Source: Coniella vitis (lineage: Eukaryota > Ascomycota > Sordariomycetes > Diaporthales > Schizoparmaceae). From it: 64,000 bases of DNA. The position numbers and the translations under genes are program-made. Below the pieces are notes generated by a model. The model had not been told where the DNA came from. It did no database searches and saw only the letters and a list, made by a program, of their open reading frames with translations. The stretch lies in NCBI GenBank assembly GCA_011317545.1, contig WUJK01000012.1, positions 316,001 through 380,000 on the forward strand, given 5' to 3'. This document shows, piece after piece, positions 10,322-22,500 of the stretch. Position 1 is the stretch's first letter. Every line of letters begins with the position of its first letter.

Positions 10322-12366
10322 GGCAGTAGCCAATCTAAACCCAACGCCAGGAGCAACCAGGGACAGCGCACACGCCGCCTTTGACGACGCAGACTTTGAC
10401 GCCATTGTCGTGGGCGGCGGCCCCGCGGGCCTCAGCGCACTGAGCGGTCTCGCGCGGGTGCGGCGGCGGGCGCTGCTCGTGGATTCGGGCGAGTATCGGA
10501 ACGAGGCGACGAGGCATATGCACGATGTTATCGGTGTGGATGGTGAGTTCAACCTGGTTGTTATTTGTGTGGTATTCTTACTTTGTTGTTATCTGCTTTT
10601 TATTCTGGACTCTTGTCTGAAGTCGCTCGGTTCTCTTTTCTCTGTCTTTTTCTCCACCCTTTCCTTTCCATTGTCTGCCCAGGTGGTGTATTTTTACTCT
10701 GTTCAGTTGTGCTTTTCACTTCCACCTGGACTTGAATATTGTTCTGGTAAAACAAGCAAGAGGGGACGCAAATTATATACAAAAGAGAACAGCATGAGAG
10801 CGAGATCTTCAGAGAGAGAACATGACCCCAGAAAGCTGATATTCCATGCACACACCACAGGCGTCACGCCAGCCTACTTTCGCTGGCTCGCAAGAGCAAA
10901 ACTATCCTACTACCCTACCGTAGAACTCCGCAACGGAACCGTAACAGATATTTCGCCTCTACAGTTCCCTGCGTCCTCCTCCTCCTCCTCCACCACCACC
11001 ACCCTCGACTCCCCTTCTTCTTCTTCTTCTTCTTCTTCTTCCTCTTCTCCCTCAAACACAACCACATCCTCCCCCTCCTCCCCCTTACTCTACACCGTCA
11101 CCATCCTCCTCCCAGACGCCAGCCCGCTCCTCGTCACAACCCGCGCCATCGTCCTCGCAACAGGCCTCACAGACCTCATCCCAACCTCCCCGCCCGGCCT
11201 GCTCACAAACTGGGGCCAAGGCATCTACTGGTGTCCGTGGTGCGACGGCAACGAGCACGCAGACCAGCCCCTGGGCCTCCTGGCCCCCTTGGCCGAAATC
11301 CCCAGCATGGTGCGGGAGATTTCGACGCTCAACAGCGATATCATCGCTTTTGTCAACGGAACCGACACCCCCTCGGCAAGGCAAGAGGTGGATGCGTCGT
11401 TCCCGGGGTGGGAAACATATCTGCGCGTGAACAACGTGAGCGTGTACAACTCCACCTTGGTGGAAATCACACGTCTTGAGAATGGCTCTGCACCATCGTC
11501 GTCATCATCCTCGTCGTCATTCGTTTCCTCAGGAGAAGAAGAGGAGGATGAGGGGGAGAAGAAGAAGAAGCAGCCCGACGACAGCGACCCGTTTGCGCCC
11601 ACATACCCAGAATACGACCTCTTCCGGGTGGATCTAGCAGACAACACCTCCCTCACCCGCGCCGCCTTCTTCACCAGTTTTCCCAACAGGCAACGCTCCC
11701 ACTTGGGCCAGAGCCTGGGTGTCGATGTGCAAGGGGGCAGACTGGCCGGTGTGCAGGCAAAAGGGTACTTGACCAATGTGCCGTTGGTGTATGCGGTGGG
11801 AGACATCAACACGGATAATGCAACCAACGTGCCGCATGCCATGTATAGTGGGAAGAAGGCGGCTGTATATCTGCATGGTTAGTCTTTTTCTTTCTTCTTT
11901 CTCCCCCCCCACCCCTCTTTTCTTTTTCTTTTTGTTTATTTTCCTGGTTTCTTTCCAATCCCTTTCATCGTGCCCGCCACAAGCACTCCATCCCTACTTC
12001 ACTCCCCTCCTCCTTCAAAACCTCCACCTTGAAACGCCCTCTCGCACGAGCCATGTATCCAAACCACTACTCGCAACTTGAGCATCTCAATAATACGCCG
12101 ACTCACACCACCGTTTGCACTAAAATAATCAAATAGTCGCCCTCGCCCGCCTCGAAGCAGCCGCAGAAGTCGCCGCCGGCACGGCCGCCCAAGACTTCAA
12201 CAATGGCGCCACGCCCACGAGCCGAGTCGCAAAGAAGCACTACACAGGCACACGACAACAGCAGCAACAACAACAACTCGACCACCGCACCGTATGGAAC
12301 ATCATGAACGGTGCCAAGAGGGACGACGTCTTTTATGCAGGGGAGTTTGACGCACCTCCTTTTTGA
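10149..12366 (+). CDS. secreted thioredoxin-reductase-like FAD oxidoreductase
   Basis: Three exons: 10149-10542, 10861-11877 and 12137-12366, giving 546 aa; introns are 318 and 259 nt (GTGAGT...CAG, GTTAGT...TAG), long for this locus. A signal peptide (MFLPSILSFLLATLPSPLTS) is followed by an alanine run encoded by GCA repeats. FAD binding is shown by FDAIVVGGGPAGLSAL (about residues 83-98), VVLATG-like IVLATGLTDLIP, and C-terminal YAVGDINTDNATNVPHAMYSG. A CPWC pair lies at residues 256-259 in the position of the thioredoxin-reductase active disulfide. The expected GxGxxG/A NADPH motif is replaced by LGLLAPLAEIPS. Many NxS/T sites fit secretion. It resembles fungal secreted TrxR-like flavoproteins and, more distantly, disulfide-forming GliT-type enzymes. 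The partner is unknown. The C terminus (exon 3, Gln-rich) depends on the last splice. Confidence 0.78.
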
Positions 12367-12858
12367 TAAGACAAGAAGAAGGAAAAATAAAATAAAAAGA
12401 TAAGAGATAAATGAGAGAGATGGAGAGGACTATGACTTTGCTACTACCTTCAAAAACTCCATTTTCACGTTGATCTTTTGCCTTCTTCTTCTTCTTCTTC
12501 TCCTCCCCAAGAGAAAACGCAGACGCCTTATTCCCAAGATAAAGGATGTATTTATAAAATATTTATCAATTGTTGCCAAAGTGTTGGAGCATCTCAAGTG
12601 CTTCTATCCCATTTCCCAAAATGCCAGTGTGGGTATATTTCTCGACAATAAAAGGGAAGAAACAAAACAGCAAATGTATCCGGGTACGCCTTCAATCATA
12701 TATGACGGTAATGGAATAGGCCTCCAAGCTCCAAAAGGTGTGTCTGTGATCTGTCAATCATGCAAACGGCATGGACTTCAACTAGACCGGATCATGTTTT
12801 CCGAAATCTTCTTTGCGGATGTGGATAGTTGAAAAGGAAAAAAGGTAGCGTGGCTCAG
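12367..12858. other. convergent 3' region between flavoprotein and histidine kinase
   Basis: A/T-rich, with purine-rich AAAATAAAATAAAAAG and CTTCTT runs at 12380-12500; it probably holds both polyadenylation regions. No gene was seen. Confidence 0.5.
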
Positions 12859-15800
12859 CTATACCCCTTTGCTCTGTAATATTCGACCCAGTTCTTTGAG
12901 AGGCACCGGTTTTGTAAGAAACAGGTCGATCCCACTTGCATAGGCTTCCTGCTGGGTCTGCGCCGATGCAAGGCCGGTGAGTGCGATAATCAGCGCCGGT
13001 TTGAGCGCATTCTGCTGCTCATGTGCGCGAATTAGGCGTGTAGCCTCCAAGCCATCCATAATCGGCATAGAGATGTCTAATGCCGTTCAAAGGTGGAAGG
13101 TCAGTATAGTCTCACCAGAAAGCGAAAACTATGGCTTGGATTGCTTAGTTCGACTTACCCATGAATATACAGCGATAATGTATAGCCCGCGCTACACAGA
13201 CATCTACCGCTTCCCGCCCATTCACGGCTTGCTCATATGGACGGCTGATCTTCTTCATATACGAGGCCAGTATCTTGAGGTTGATGGCGTTGTCATCAAC
13301 GAGTAAGTAAGCGCTGTCATCTTGATCCTCTTTCTCTCCCCTATTTTCTTCTGATGATGGGGTCCGAAGAGCGTCCTTGGTGTGTGGCGAACGAGCCTCG
13401 AACGAGGCAATTGTTCCGCTGTCTGCCACCCTGTCAGCAGAGATGGGCCCGACCCGAGGTGCTCTTGTTGGCGCAGACAACGGTATGGCCGGTGTGGACC
13501 CGCTACGGTCTCTCGGGGGTCGTTGTCCCAGTGGGTGTATTTGCTCTCTTCCAGACACGGTAACTTCAGGTACCTTGGCTTCAATGGGCGAGGGCGGCGC
13601 AAACACTGGGTCTGAGTCTTGGGCATCCTTGTATCGTCTCAGCGTCATGGCAAGGATCTTTGCGAGTTTGCGCGGCCCGACACTGCTGCAGTTAGATGGA
13701 TTCTTGACCAAAAGACTGGCAAAATAGAAAGCCACTTACGGTTGAGAAAAGCACTCGATAACAGAAGAACGCGCTGGAGAGTGTTGAGCAGCAAGCTCGT
13801 GCGCCGTCAACACACTATTGCATGCAACAACTACTGGCGGCATCTTGTCCAGATGTGGAACACGAGAAAGAGCATCTTGCGTGCAAATGAAGAATGTTGG
13901 CGGCTCGACTAGGGCCTCCGATTCCGCTACCGTGCGCAAGCCAAGGTAGCGCTCACACATGGATTGCAAGAGGAGCCGTGGACAGGGCGCTGATTCCCTA
14001 TGGGCCACCGCCAGGGGCTGATGTTCGCCAAAGTTTTCCGGAAAGCCAATGAGGCAAACTGAGCAGCCGTCAAGCTCCTGGATGAGGGCTTCTAGATCGT
14101 CATTCGAATTGAAAGGGACCCCACTCTCCTCGTCGGAGGACCTGGGACTCGATCGGCGTAGGGGAATAGTGACTCGGACTGTTGTGCCGTGATGGAGCCG
14201 ACTTTCAACAGCAATGCGGCCACCCAGCCCATGGACGATTTGCTTGACAATGCTCAGACCCAGGCCAGCGCCAGGCGAGAGCTGATTTTCCTGAGCAAAA
14301 GGGGAATAGAGTCGGTTGTGCAGGAAGTCGCTGCTGATGCCTCTTCCCGAATCCGATATTGTAAGGATTATTGTTCGCCACCGGTTCTTCCTTTTGGTCG
14401 ACGCTGGCTCCTGGGTCAACGACACAAGAATACTGCCTTGCGTTGTGAACTTCAGCGCATTGCCCAAAATATTCATGATGACGCGCCGCAGGGCTCCAGG
14501 TTGAGCCCGGAAATTCCAAGCGACATTCGGGTCGATGCTGAGAAAGACGCCAACAAGAAAAGGCGGCGACAGACTTGTGGCCCCATGGCTGCCGGGTGTA
14601 TCAAATTGACGTACAGTTTCAATCCGTCTCATGGTGCTGGCATGGTCGAAATACGAAACATTTGGCCTGTCTCTGACCGCCCAATTGCTTGATGTGTTTT
14701 GGAAACTGTGACCAGCATAGACGCTCTCCACCACTTCTTCCAACAGCAGATCCAGTGTCACTTCTGAGAATATGCTCATCATGCCAGCCTCGATGTGACT
14801 GCGACCGATGCCATCCACGCCAATGCCGCGCTCACGCCCCAGAGAGCCTCGTCGTTTAGGCGTCCGGAGGAAATTGTTGACCTTGCTGAAGTCCAGCAGC
14901 TGTATTTGGCATCGCAGTCAGTGCATCGTCATAACATGAGCAGAATAAATGACAAGGAAGCTTACATGATCCAATGTTTCGAGGAGGGTGCGGCCACACG
15001 TCTCGACCGTGTGCAACACGTCCTCTTGAAACGCCGTGAGGACAGTGTCATGCATAAGCTCGACGCCTAAAATCACGCCGTGTAGAGGAGATCTGATTTC
15101 GTGGGATAGGGAACCTAGGATATCCTCCTTTGCCTTGTTCTCCTTCGATACCTCCAAACGTGCAATTTCGGCCATGGTGGCAGCGCCAAACGCCAGGAGG
15201 TAGCTAATTTCCCCCTCCGCAGAAAAGACACGGCTGGCTGCATTGGTCCAGACAAATCCCCCAGCATACCACCGTTCCTTGTGAGGATCCAACACAGGGA
15301 ACAAGCCTACACTGCGGGCTCCTGGAAACATCTTGATGAGAATTGTGGCGTCGCTTCGTCGGGGCCGTCTTTTACCTCCTCGCTGTGCTGGTTTTGTTGT
15401 TGTTGTAGACCCGGGATCGGTGGATACTGCCGTGCTCTCGCTACCCTCCGAGTCGCTCAGTGGCCATATGACTGCACCCGCATCGTCAAAATTAAAAACC
15501 TGACCCCGAGGGTACCGACGCAAGATCTTTTCCAGAAAAGTGTCTGGAATCGATCTAAATGCATCAGGTGGTGCTTCGCCATTGATGGATGACGTCTCAG
15601 ACGTGGAGAAGCCCAGGATCTGACAGTATTGCATACCAGCCGTGCTGCCATCGGTCAGAATTGATTCGTTCCCGCTGCTACTTGAAGAGCCGGTTTGGCT
15701 TTGATCTTGACTGTTGGGGCGCCTCTGGGGCACGAGGCCGCCAAAAGAACCGATTGAGGCGTCCAGGAATAAAGAACCCTGGACCTCAATGGACTCGCGA

Positions 15801-16974
15801 ATAATATTGGCAGCACGGGAAAAGATGCCTCTGGCCGATGCTGTGCCATCATCGGCCCCAAGACCATCGGAGATGCTGACGACAGACTCTCTCGACTGCA
15901 TCCTATCCTCATCGTTCTCGAAATCAACAGCATCTGTGCGGCCAGACGGACCGCCAGCTTTGCTAGCCTCCTGTGTAGGTTGTTGGCTGTTGAGCCGAGG
16001 TCGTTCGGGCTGCGGCTGCTGCTGCTGCTGCTGTTGTTGTTGTTGTTCAGACCAATTATCGCCGGCCTGGCCCTGGAGATACTGCTGCCGAGCATTCAGC
16101 TTACCCTCTTGATCGCCAATGTCGAGAAAAGACTGGGGATTCTGCGTCTCGCGCCAGTTGGACATGGATCCCTGCCCCTCAATCAACGAGCCCAGGCCGC
16201 GAACCATGCGTTCATGGCGACGGTAGCTTTCCGCGGAAATTCGAGATTGTAGATGCGCCATGACCAGACGTGAGGTGTGGCGAAGGAATTTGCGTGCTGG
16301 AGCATCCAGGTCGTCGCGTGGCTCGCTATGGTAGACACAACAGACACCAATATCGATGCCTTGCGGCGTTCGCAGAGGCACACCGGCGTAGAAGCGAAGT
16401 TGCGAGCCGGGCTTGAAGTAGGGCCTTGTACAAAAGCGGGCGTCTTGGGTCAGATCAGTAATGACGCTGATGGGTAGCATGGTGCAGCCTGGAGTTGAAG
16501 GCTCTTGAACGGCTGGGCGGTCGAGGACGTATTCGCACGAGCCATGCATACGTGGGATGGCAGTGCCCGACAGGACGAGGCCATCGACGTCGGCATCCGG
16601 AGAGTACTCGTCTGGGTTCTCGTCAATGGGTGTGGACGGCGTGGCCTCGGCAACAATATGCTGGCGCTTGCCGTCAAAGAGCGAGATGAGAGCCCGGTCG
16701 ACGCGAAGCCGCAGTGTCGTCAGCTGGGCAAAGGCCGTCAGGGTGGCATCTGAGGAAAGGCGTAGCAAGGCGGGGTGCAAGGGACGGGCAGTGTCGTTGA
16801 TAAAGGACTCGGCCAGCAACGAGGCTCCATATCTGGGCGCAGTGTCAGCGATCACCAAATGTACGGCAAAGCGAAAGCAGCAACAACAGCAACAACATAC
16901 CGTAGCGTCTCGGCCTGCCGCGCCGCCTCAGCGATGGCGCCATACTTTGCTGCAGCGGGCTTATTTACGCTCAT
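12859..16974 (-). CDS. hybrid sensor histidine kinase (GAF-GAF-HisKA-HATPase_c-REC)
   Basis: Five exons: 16974-16901, 16832-14966, 14899-13740, 13685-13159 and 13076-12859, giving 1281 aa; introns are 54-82 nt. The small first exon gives MSVNKPAAAKYGAIAEAAR and joins into ETLRYGASLLAES. Order: N-terminal GAF (about residues 40-220); a low-complexity linker with a Gln run; a second GAF-like region (about 440-580); H-box GSLSHEIRSPLHG with phospho-acceptor His about 602; ATPase N-box NILGNALKFT, G1 DSGRGIS, and G2 GAGLGLSIV; then REC with LLVDDN, acceptor Asp about 1210 in DISMPIMDG, and the Lys of LTKP. All catalytic residues are visible. Such kinases feed the Ypd1-Ssk1/Skn7 phosphorelay in stress and development. 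It is probably soluble because no membrane span is seen. The exact fungal kinase class is not assigned. Confidence 0.92.
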
Positions 16975-18872
16975 CACGGCGTGTTGCTGAATTGCCCAGT
17001 GCCGCCAGTGCCACCAGTGCTGACGACCAGGGCATCAAGACAACTCGCAGGTGGTTGTCGTTGTAGTCGGCGCGTCACACAAGACCAGATAATGTCGCTA
17101 TCGCAGTCGCTACCGCATACACCAAAGGTACGACCACCTCAACCTCGATCTCTTGACGGAAACAGAAACACCCGTGGGCCCCTAATAAGGCGCGTTTGCC
17201 ACTTCAGGAGGCCGAGAAAAGGCGAACGAATATTTTGCTGTGGCACGGCAGCCACGACGAAACGTGTGGACGGGTGGCAGAATGGCGCCGTTGACAGTGA
17301 CTCGGCTAGCCCCCAAAAGCAGCCGAATGGAGGCAAAAGAGTCCCAAGTCGTGGACGAACAGGAACCAGAGAGGTTTTTGGCTTCCTTCTCTCTGCTCGG
17401 ACGGTCGTTCCAAATCGTCTGTCAAGCAATTCAGGTCGGCCAATGAGCTTGACAGTTTAGCACGGGACAGGTTCGCCAGCCAGGTCTGGGTTGCGGTGGG
17501 GGTTTCAACTCGCTGTGGTAGTACGGCAGCATGGCAGCATAGGCAGCATACCAAGTACTATGTAGATAGTGGTGACCTTATTAGTTGTGCCCGGGAGGCA
17601 AAAAAAAGCTGATACTATGTAGGCAGGTAGGGTACATAGTAACAGTACGCTGTACGCAGGGAAGGAGGGACTTGACTTTCTTACATAAGTAGTACTTACC
17701 ATGTACATATTAGTGATTTAGCAGCGCCGTGGTGGGGCCAGTCTGGGCCCGCCGGTGCAGCTGTGCTGAGCAAGGTACTCTGACCTTGAACTTTGCCAGC
17801 TTATTACTATGACAACTTACATAGTACAACCTTGGAAGTGACATGATCGTACCCGGCGTACCTAGCTTGCCCAGATAGCCGAGGGTCTGATGCAAGACAT
17901 TGTGGCGAGATCCAAAGCAGCTGTGGCAGCGGTGGACGCTAAGCAGCGTCTCCATCTCAGCCCGCCACCGTCGGCAAACACGCTAACATGGTCAATCTCA
18001 AATTGTTTGTTCGCCCAGCATACGAACTTTACTATGTACATAGTATCGCATTCAACGGGTTGCTTCACTGTTTTGTGGGCGCCTCACCTTTTACTGACAT
18101 GGATACCGCTTTCAAATACGTGCTACCGTTGACAAAGCAGGCAACCAAACAAACATACATGAGCCGCTTGTCGAGTCTCAAGCTTGTCGGAGGAGGCATT
18201 CCCGGGTGGCTGAAGGAAGGCCCCATCCCGACCCCAATCCTTTCGTGGCGCCAAACAAGGTGCTTCAAAGCCTAGATACTAGTTACGCCATATTCTCCCA
18301 GACAGCGCCTTTTCTACCCTATCCTCGGGCCATCATAGACACTTGCACGATCTAACAAGTTCTCGGAGTTCGGTCACGGGTCCAGGCCCTGGTAGACCGC
18401 CAAAGATCAAGTGGGGTTGGGGAAAATATTTCGTTGGTCGGGTTAAGAATGACAGAAACATCCTGCGAGTCTACTCCGAGCAGGATGGTGTGTAGCCCCT
18501 GATATGCTGTGATACCGATTATGTCCCAGCAATGGTTCAGGATCTCTGCTCGTGTGCTACTGTACCATTAGTACTCTTTGGTCATTTATCTGTCATAGAG
18601 GTCAGCACACACAAATTCACAACTGAAAGTGCCATGCAGAAGAACCATCATGTTCTCAACTAATGCTGCGATAGTGTGACGCTATCTTTTCATGATCCCT
18701 CCACAGTAGTCTTTTTTTTTCGTCGACATGTGGCAGAGTTCCTCCCCACTCCAAGCCAGCCAGCACAGCCAGCCACAAGAGCTATCAAGATACGACCAAT
18801 TCCCACCAATACTGCCACGGCTTTCCAGCACCTTGGCCCTTCCATCAAGCGCTGGAAGGTCTGTTCAGATGT
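16975..18872. other. intergenic region between two minus-strand genes
   Basis: About 1.9 kb with no supported gene. It should contain the kinase promoter at its left. The interval 17550-18050 is rich in TACTATGTA/TACATAGTA motifs, including one perfect 14-bp palindrome at 18031. Confidence 0.5.
18031..18044. repeat. perfect palindrome ACTATGTACATAGT
   Basis: A 14-bp sequence identical to its reverse complement. It is the complete form of a motif found in partial copies in many intergenic regions of the window (for example 17556, 17613, 17633, 21222, 22511, 39051, 39545, 39604, 39918-39953, 40381, 45038-45076, 54242 and 59218). Confidence 0.8.
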
Positions 18873-19548
18873 CTAGTTGGGGCAAGCCATGCAGGCAGCC
18901 ACTGGGTCGGATTGATCAGTATGTACTTAAGGATGGCGCTCAGCATGGGACAGACTTACGGCAGAGGGGGTAGAGAAGAAGGCTGGCCATGCAAGCAAGA
19001 CCACACTTGCAGATGCAGCTGGTCTGAGGATCGCACCAGCCATCAGTGTTGCCAGGCGACATGACAGCATCAGTGGAAGTGTTGCCAGTGCCAGTGAGGT
19101 TGCCAAGAATCTCAAGAGGAGAGCTCATGACAAGGACACCGGGTTCCTGCTCGTGGCTACCGAGGCACAGGGTGCCATTGACAGACTCCGCATAGGTGTA
19201 GAGGAGGGGGTTGTCGCAAGGCTTATCTCCGCCATCCTTGGAAATGACAAAAGTGCTGGGGATGAGGTTGTTGTCAATTAGGCTAATGAGGTCGGTGGAA
19301 TGGGTGTCGCTGGCAACAGCGCTCATGTTGATCTGGAGAGTGCCATGGCCAGGAATGATTGAGGGCCTGTTTGAAATTGTCAGTATTGCATCATCCAAGC
19401 TTCATTGAAGGCATGAACGAGACTGGTGCCTTCAGAACGCGTACCAGGCCAGGACAGTGGGAGTCGACGAGACGTTGGCAGCGGGAGCAGGAAGAGCTGC
19501 GGCAACGGAGGCCGAGATGGCAACGAGCATGGTCTTGGTGAAGGCCAT
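18873..19548 (-). CDS. small secreted cysteine-rich protein
   Basis: Three exons: 19548-19445, 19366-18960 and 18901-18873, giving 179 aa; introns are 78 nt (GTACGC...CAG) and 58 nt (GTAAGT...CAG). The N terminus MAFTKTMLVAISASVAAALPA is a clear signal peptide ending near APAAN. The mature part has several NxS/T sites (NVSS, NMSA, NGTL, NLTG, NTST) and about ten cysteines, most packed near the end (WCDPQTSCICKCGLAC and, after the last splice, LCLAACMACPN). The last exon adds only 29 nt; without that splice the protein would end SVPC and lose the final Cys cluster. No family was recognised with confidence. By size and composition it could be a cell-wall protein or an effector-like protein. Confidence 0.7.
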
Positions 19549-22500
19549 TTTGACCCAACTAGTGATCGCGATGTGGATTTTGACTTGGAAGGGTCGGTGT
19601 TGTTGACCGAGTGTTGGATCACGAACGCGTTTGAGGGTGAGGAGATGGGGTTTGGGAAAGGGTGCCGGGCTGGAAGTCGGTGGAGGAGGCAGGCAGACTT
19701 TCGAGTTGATTTCTTTCATTGAAAGCTGGCATCTGGTGTGCCAACGTTTGGCAGTGACTCACTGGCCCTCACTCGCCGGAACCACCACCCAGGAAGGAAC
19801 GTCTACTCCTTTCCATGGAATTGGAAGTCGAGCACCTTCAAGACTGTCACCTGACCTGGCAGCTGTGGGTTGCCACGGAAGGTGCGAAGTCAGGCAGCAG
19901 GCTGGGGACAGCACAGCGTCGAACATCATTTGCGCAGCCGTGATGTTTGCACAACATCCGTCCTCCACAGCTTGAGCCCCTTTCCTGCTTTCTTGCTGTT
20001 GTTATGGGCAACTTGCACGAAGCGATCCTCAGGACATTGACTACGCAACAAGCAACTGCCCCTGAGAACAACACATCTCGTCACTCAAGAGAGATGCGAA
20101 GGTTGCGCTCCAAACGTCCTGCCGCAAGTCTGGACTGCTCGAGGTCGTGTCTGGGTTCGATCACTTGGCCAATGGTACAGTTCACACCATCGGATGTGAG
20201 TGTTCCTTTTTTTGAAAAGCAATCTTACTTGGACAATGTGGTGTCATACAGCATTGAACATCATCCTGCATCTTATCTGGATTTACCATCCATTTCCAAC
20301 AAGATTCCCACATCAAGAAGACCATATGCCACTATCAACCTCAACGCCGTTCCGTTCGTTACATTTTCCCAGAAGGTGCTTGCGGTTATGCCATTAAGCT
20401 GGGTGAGCGAGCCCCAAACCTAGAATCGAATGCGAAGAGTCAACCCCCAAAAGAATAGCTGGCATTCGATGGAGATTTCGATTTCTTTCATTATCGCCCA
20501 ATGCTTTCGCAACATTTGAGGCTTAGCATCAATCAGTCTGTGGATTCGGTGTCAGACTGCTTGATGTTCTACCTATACATCGAGCCACCAGATGACAGCC
20601 TAGGAGCAGGACACCCACACTTGCGCTTAAGGAGCAGAGCCTCAAAACCAAGCATATGAGCGCCATAAATTCTGGATGCGACAGACTAAATATAGCATGA
20701 CAGCCAAGCCCCAGACCGTTATGCGTGGCTCCATCTATTCATGGACGCGAAACATGGGATGAATCGCGCCAGTATGGTAGGTAAAAAGGGTCGAGTACAT
20801 TGTTGACTGACGAGGTGGCGTCTCCACGGTCAAGTCTTGGACGAATTCATTTTCATGCTCTTGATTCACTCGGCTCAACTCGGTGTTTCTCATGCTGGTA
20901 GTTTGATGCATACAGCCTTGATTGCCGTGGTGACAATGGCTTGTGATACTTGGCTGTCAATTTCTCCTTTTTACGTGTATATCATGAAATACAGCCAAAT
21001 TTACGACCGAAAATCTCCAGACAGCCCTGCAGTCTGTTGCAATCAAGAGCAATCCTTTCTTTCGAGACTCCCAAGTCCGAAACGACACGTGAAGCACCAC
21101 TTTTCCTGACATCATTCGGTGGTCATTGTTGATTACTGCGTTCTGCCGAATAAGCCCCCAGTCAATCTTCCCACTTCTTGACGCCAATGTGCGTCACCCT
21201 GATTGACCATGGTACACATTATACATAGTACAATAGTAGCAATCGTCTTTCCAGGAGCGTGAAAGAAAAACAAGTATTGCATACGCACTGACCCTGCGCA
21301 AAGGAGGCCACGATGATGTGGGATGGTGGAGCGCGCACTGTGTCCCCTATAGTGTGGTATTCCAGGAGCGTCTCACCAGTGAGATTCAATGCAATGGTTT
21401 GGATGCCAGTAAAGTAATTGCAACTAGCTTTGCAAATCCCAAGTCACTAATCAATTTTCTGGCTTCAACTTAGTCACCAAAAATCCAGATGAGAATAATC
21501 GTTCCAAGCGAGATATTGCAACTGTCAAAACCCAACGAATCATCAGGTCGAGTACGAATACCCGACAACGTTAGAGTATGCAGTATGAACTCTTCACTCG
21601 GATTAAGGACAAGTGCTGGACCAGATTTGGCACCTACGTGTTAAGAGGTAAAGGAAACGTATAGAATGTAATCAGTTTGATAATTGCAAAATATATCCAA
21701 TATCCTCAGCACATTGGTGCACATCACTTGTTGCAGGTTGCTATGACCGCCCACTTACAGCGCAAGCCCAGCCTGCAGGAATAGTGCGAATTCACTAGAC
21801 TTGTGAGAAATAAAAATAAAAATAATATATTCCAAGAACAATGACAGGAAGGATAGCGAGATGAGCTGTACGGCTGATATGAATCCATGGTGGAATTGCC
21901 AATTGGCGTCGATCCCCAAAACCCAAAATACCAGCCGATTGAACCTACAAAAACAGCCTAAAACATCAATAGCACCACGTATACGCTACAATCGTTCGAG
22001 CGCAATGTGACGGTTCTGTGAGCCTTGTTCTTCAACCAGCTGACATGCCGTGTTCTTCTTCTTTCTCCGGCCTGCTGCCCTCGTTTTCCAGATATGAGAC
22101 CGTGTGTTTGGCTGGTGGTAAAAGGAAAGGCTACTTAGTTGCCCATTTACAGCCAGCTATATTTGGAAAACATCACCCGCGAGGCGCGGGCACTGCCTGC
22201 CCCCCCCCCCCTCGTGTTCGGCGCTGGCTCCCGTTTTCGGCGCTGCGGTTGAACATAATGGGCCACAGAGTTTGTCTATGCTCCACGCTCTCGATCTGTC
22301 TCCGGTCCGGGGAAGAGGAGCAAAAGACTAGCGAACTGAGATGCAAATGAATAATGGATGGAAATGCTCGCAGGAGGAGTGTCCATAGTGCAAGCTGAAG
22401 AAAGCTTATCTCCTGTCTTGGTTTTCTGTAGTGTGTGTTGTTTGGCGCATACCAAGTACTTTTACTGTACATAGCACGACGCCCATATCAGAGAACAATC

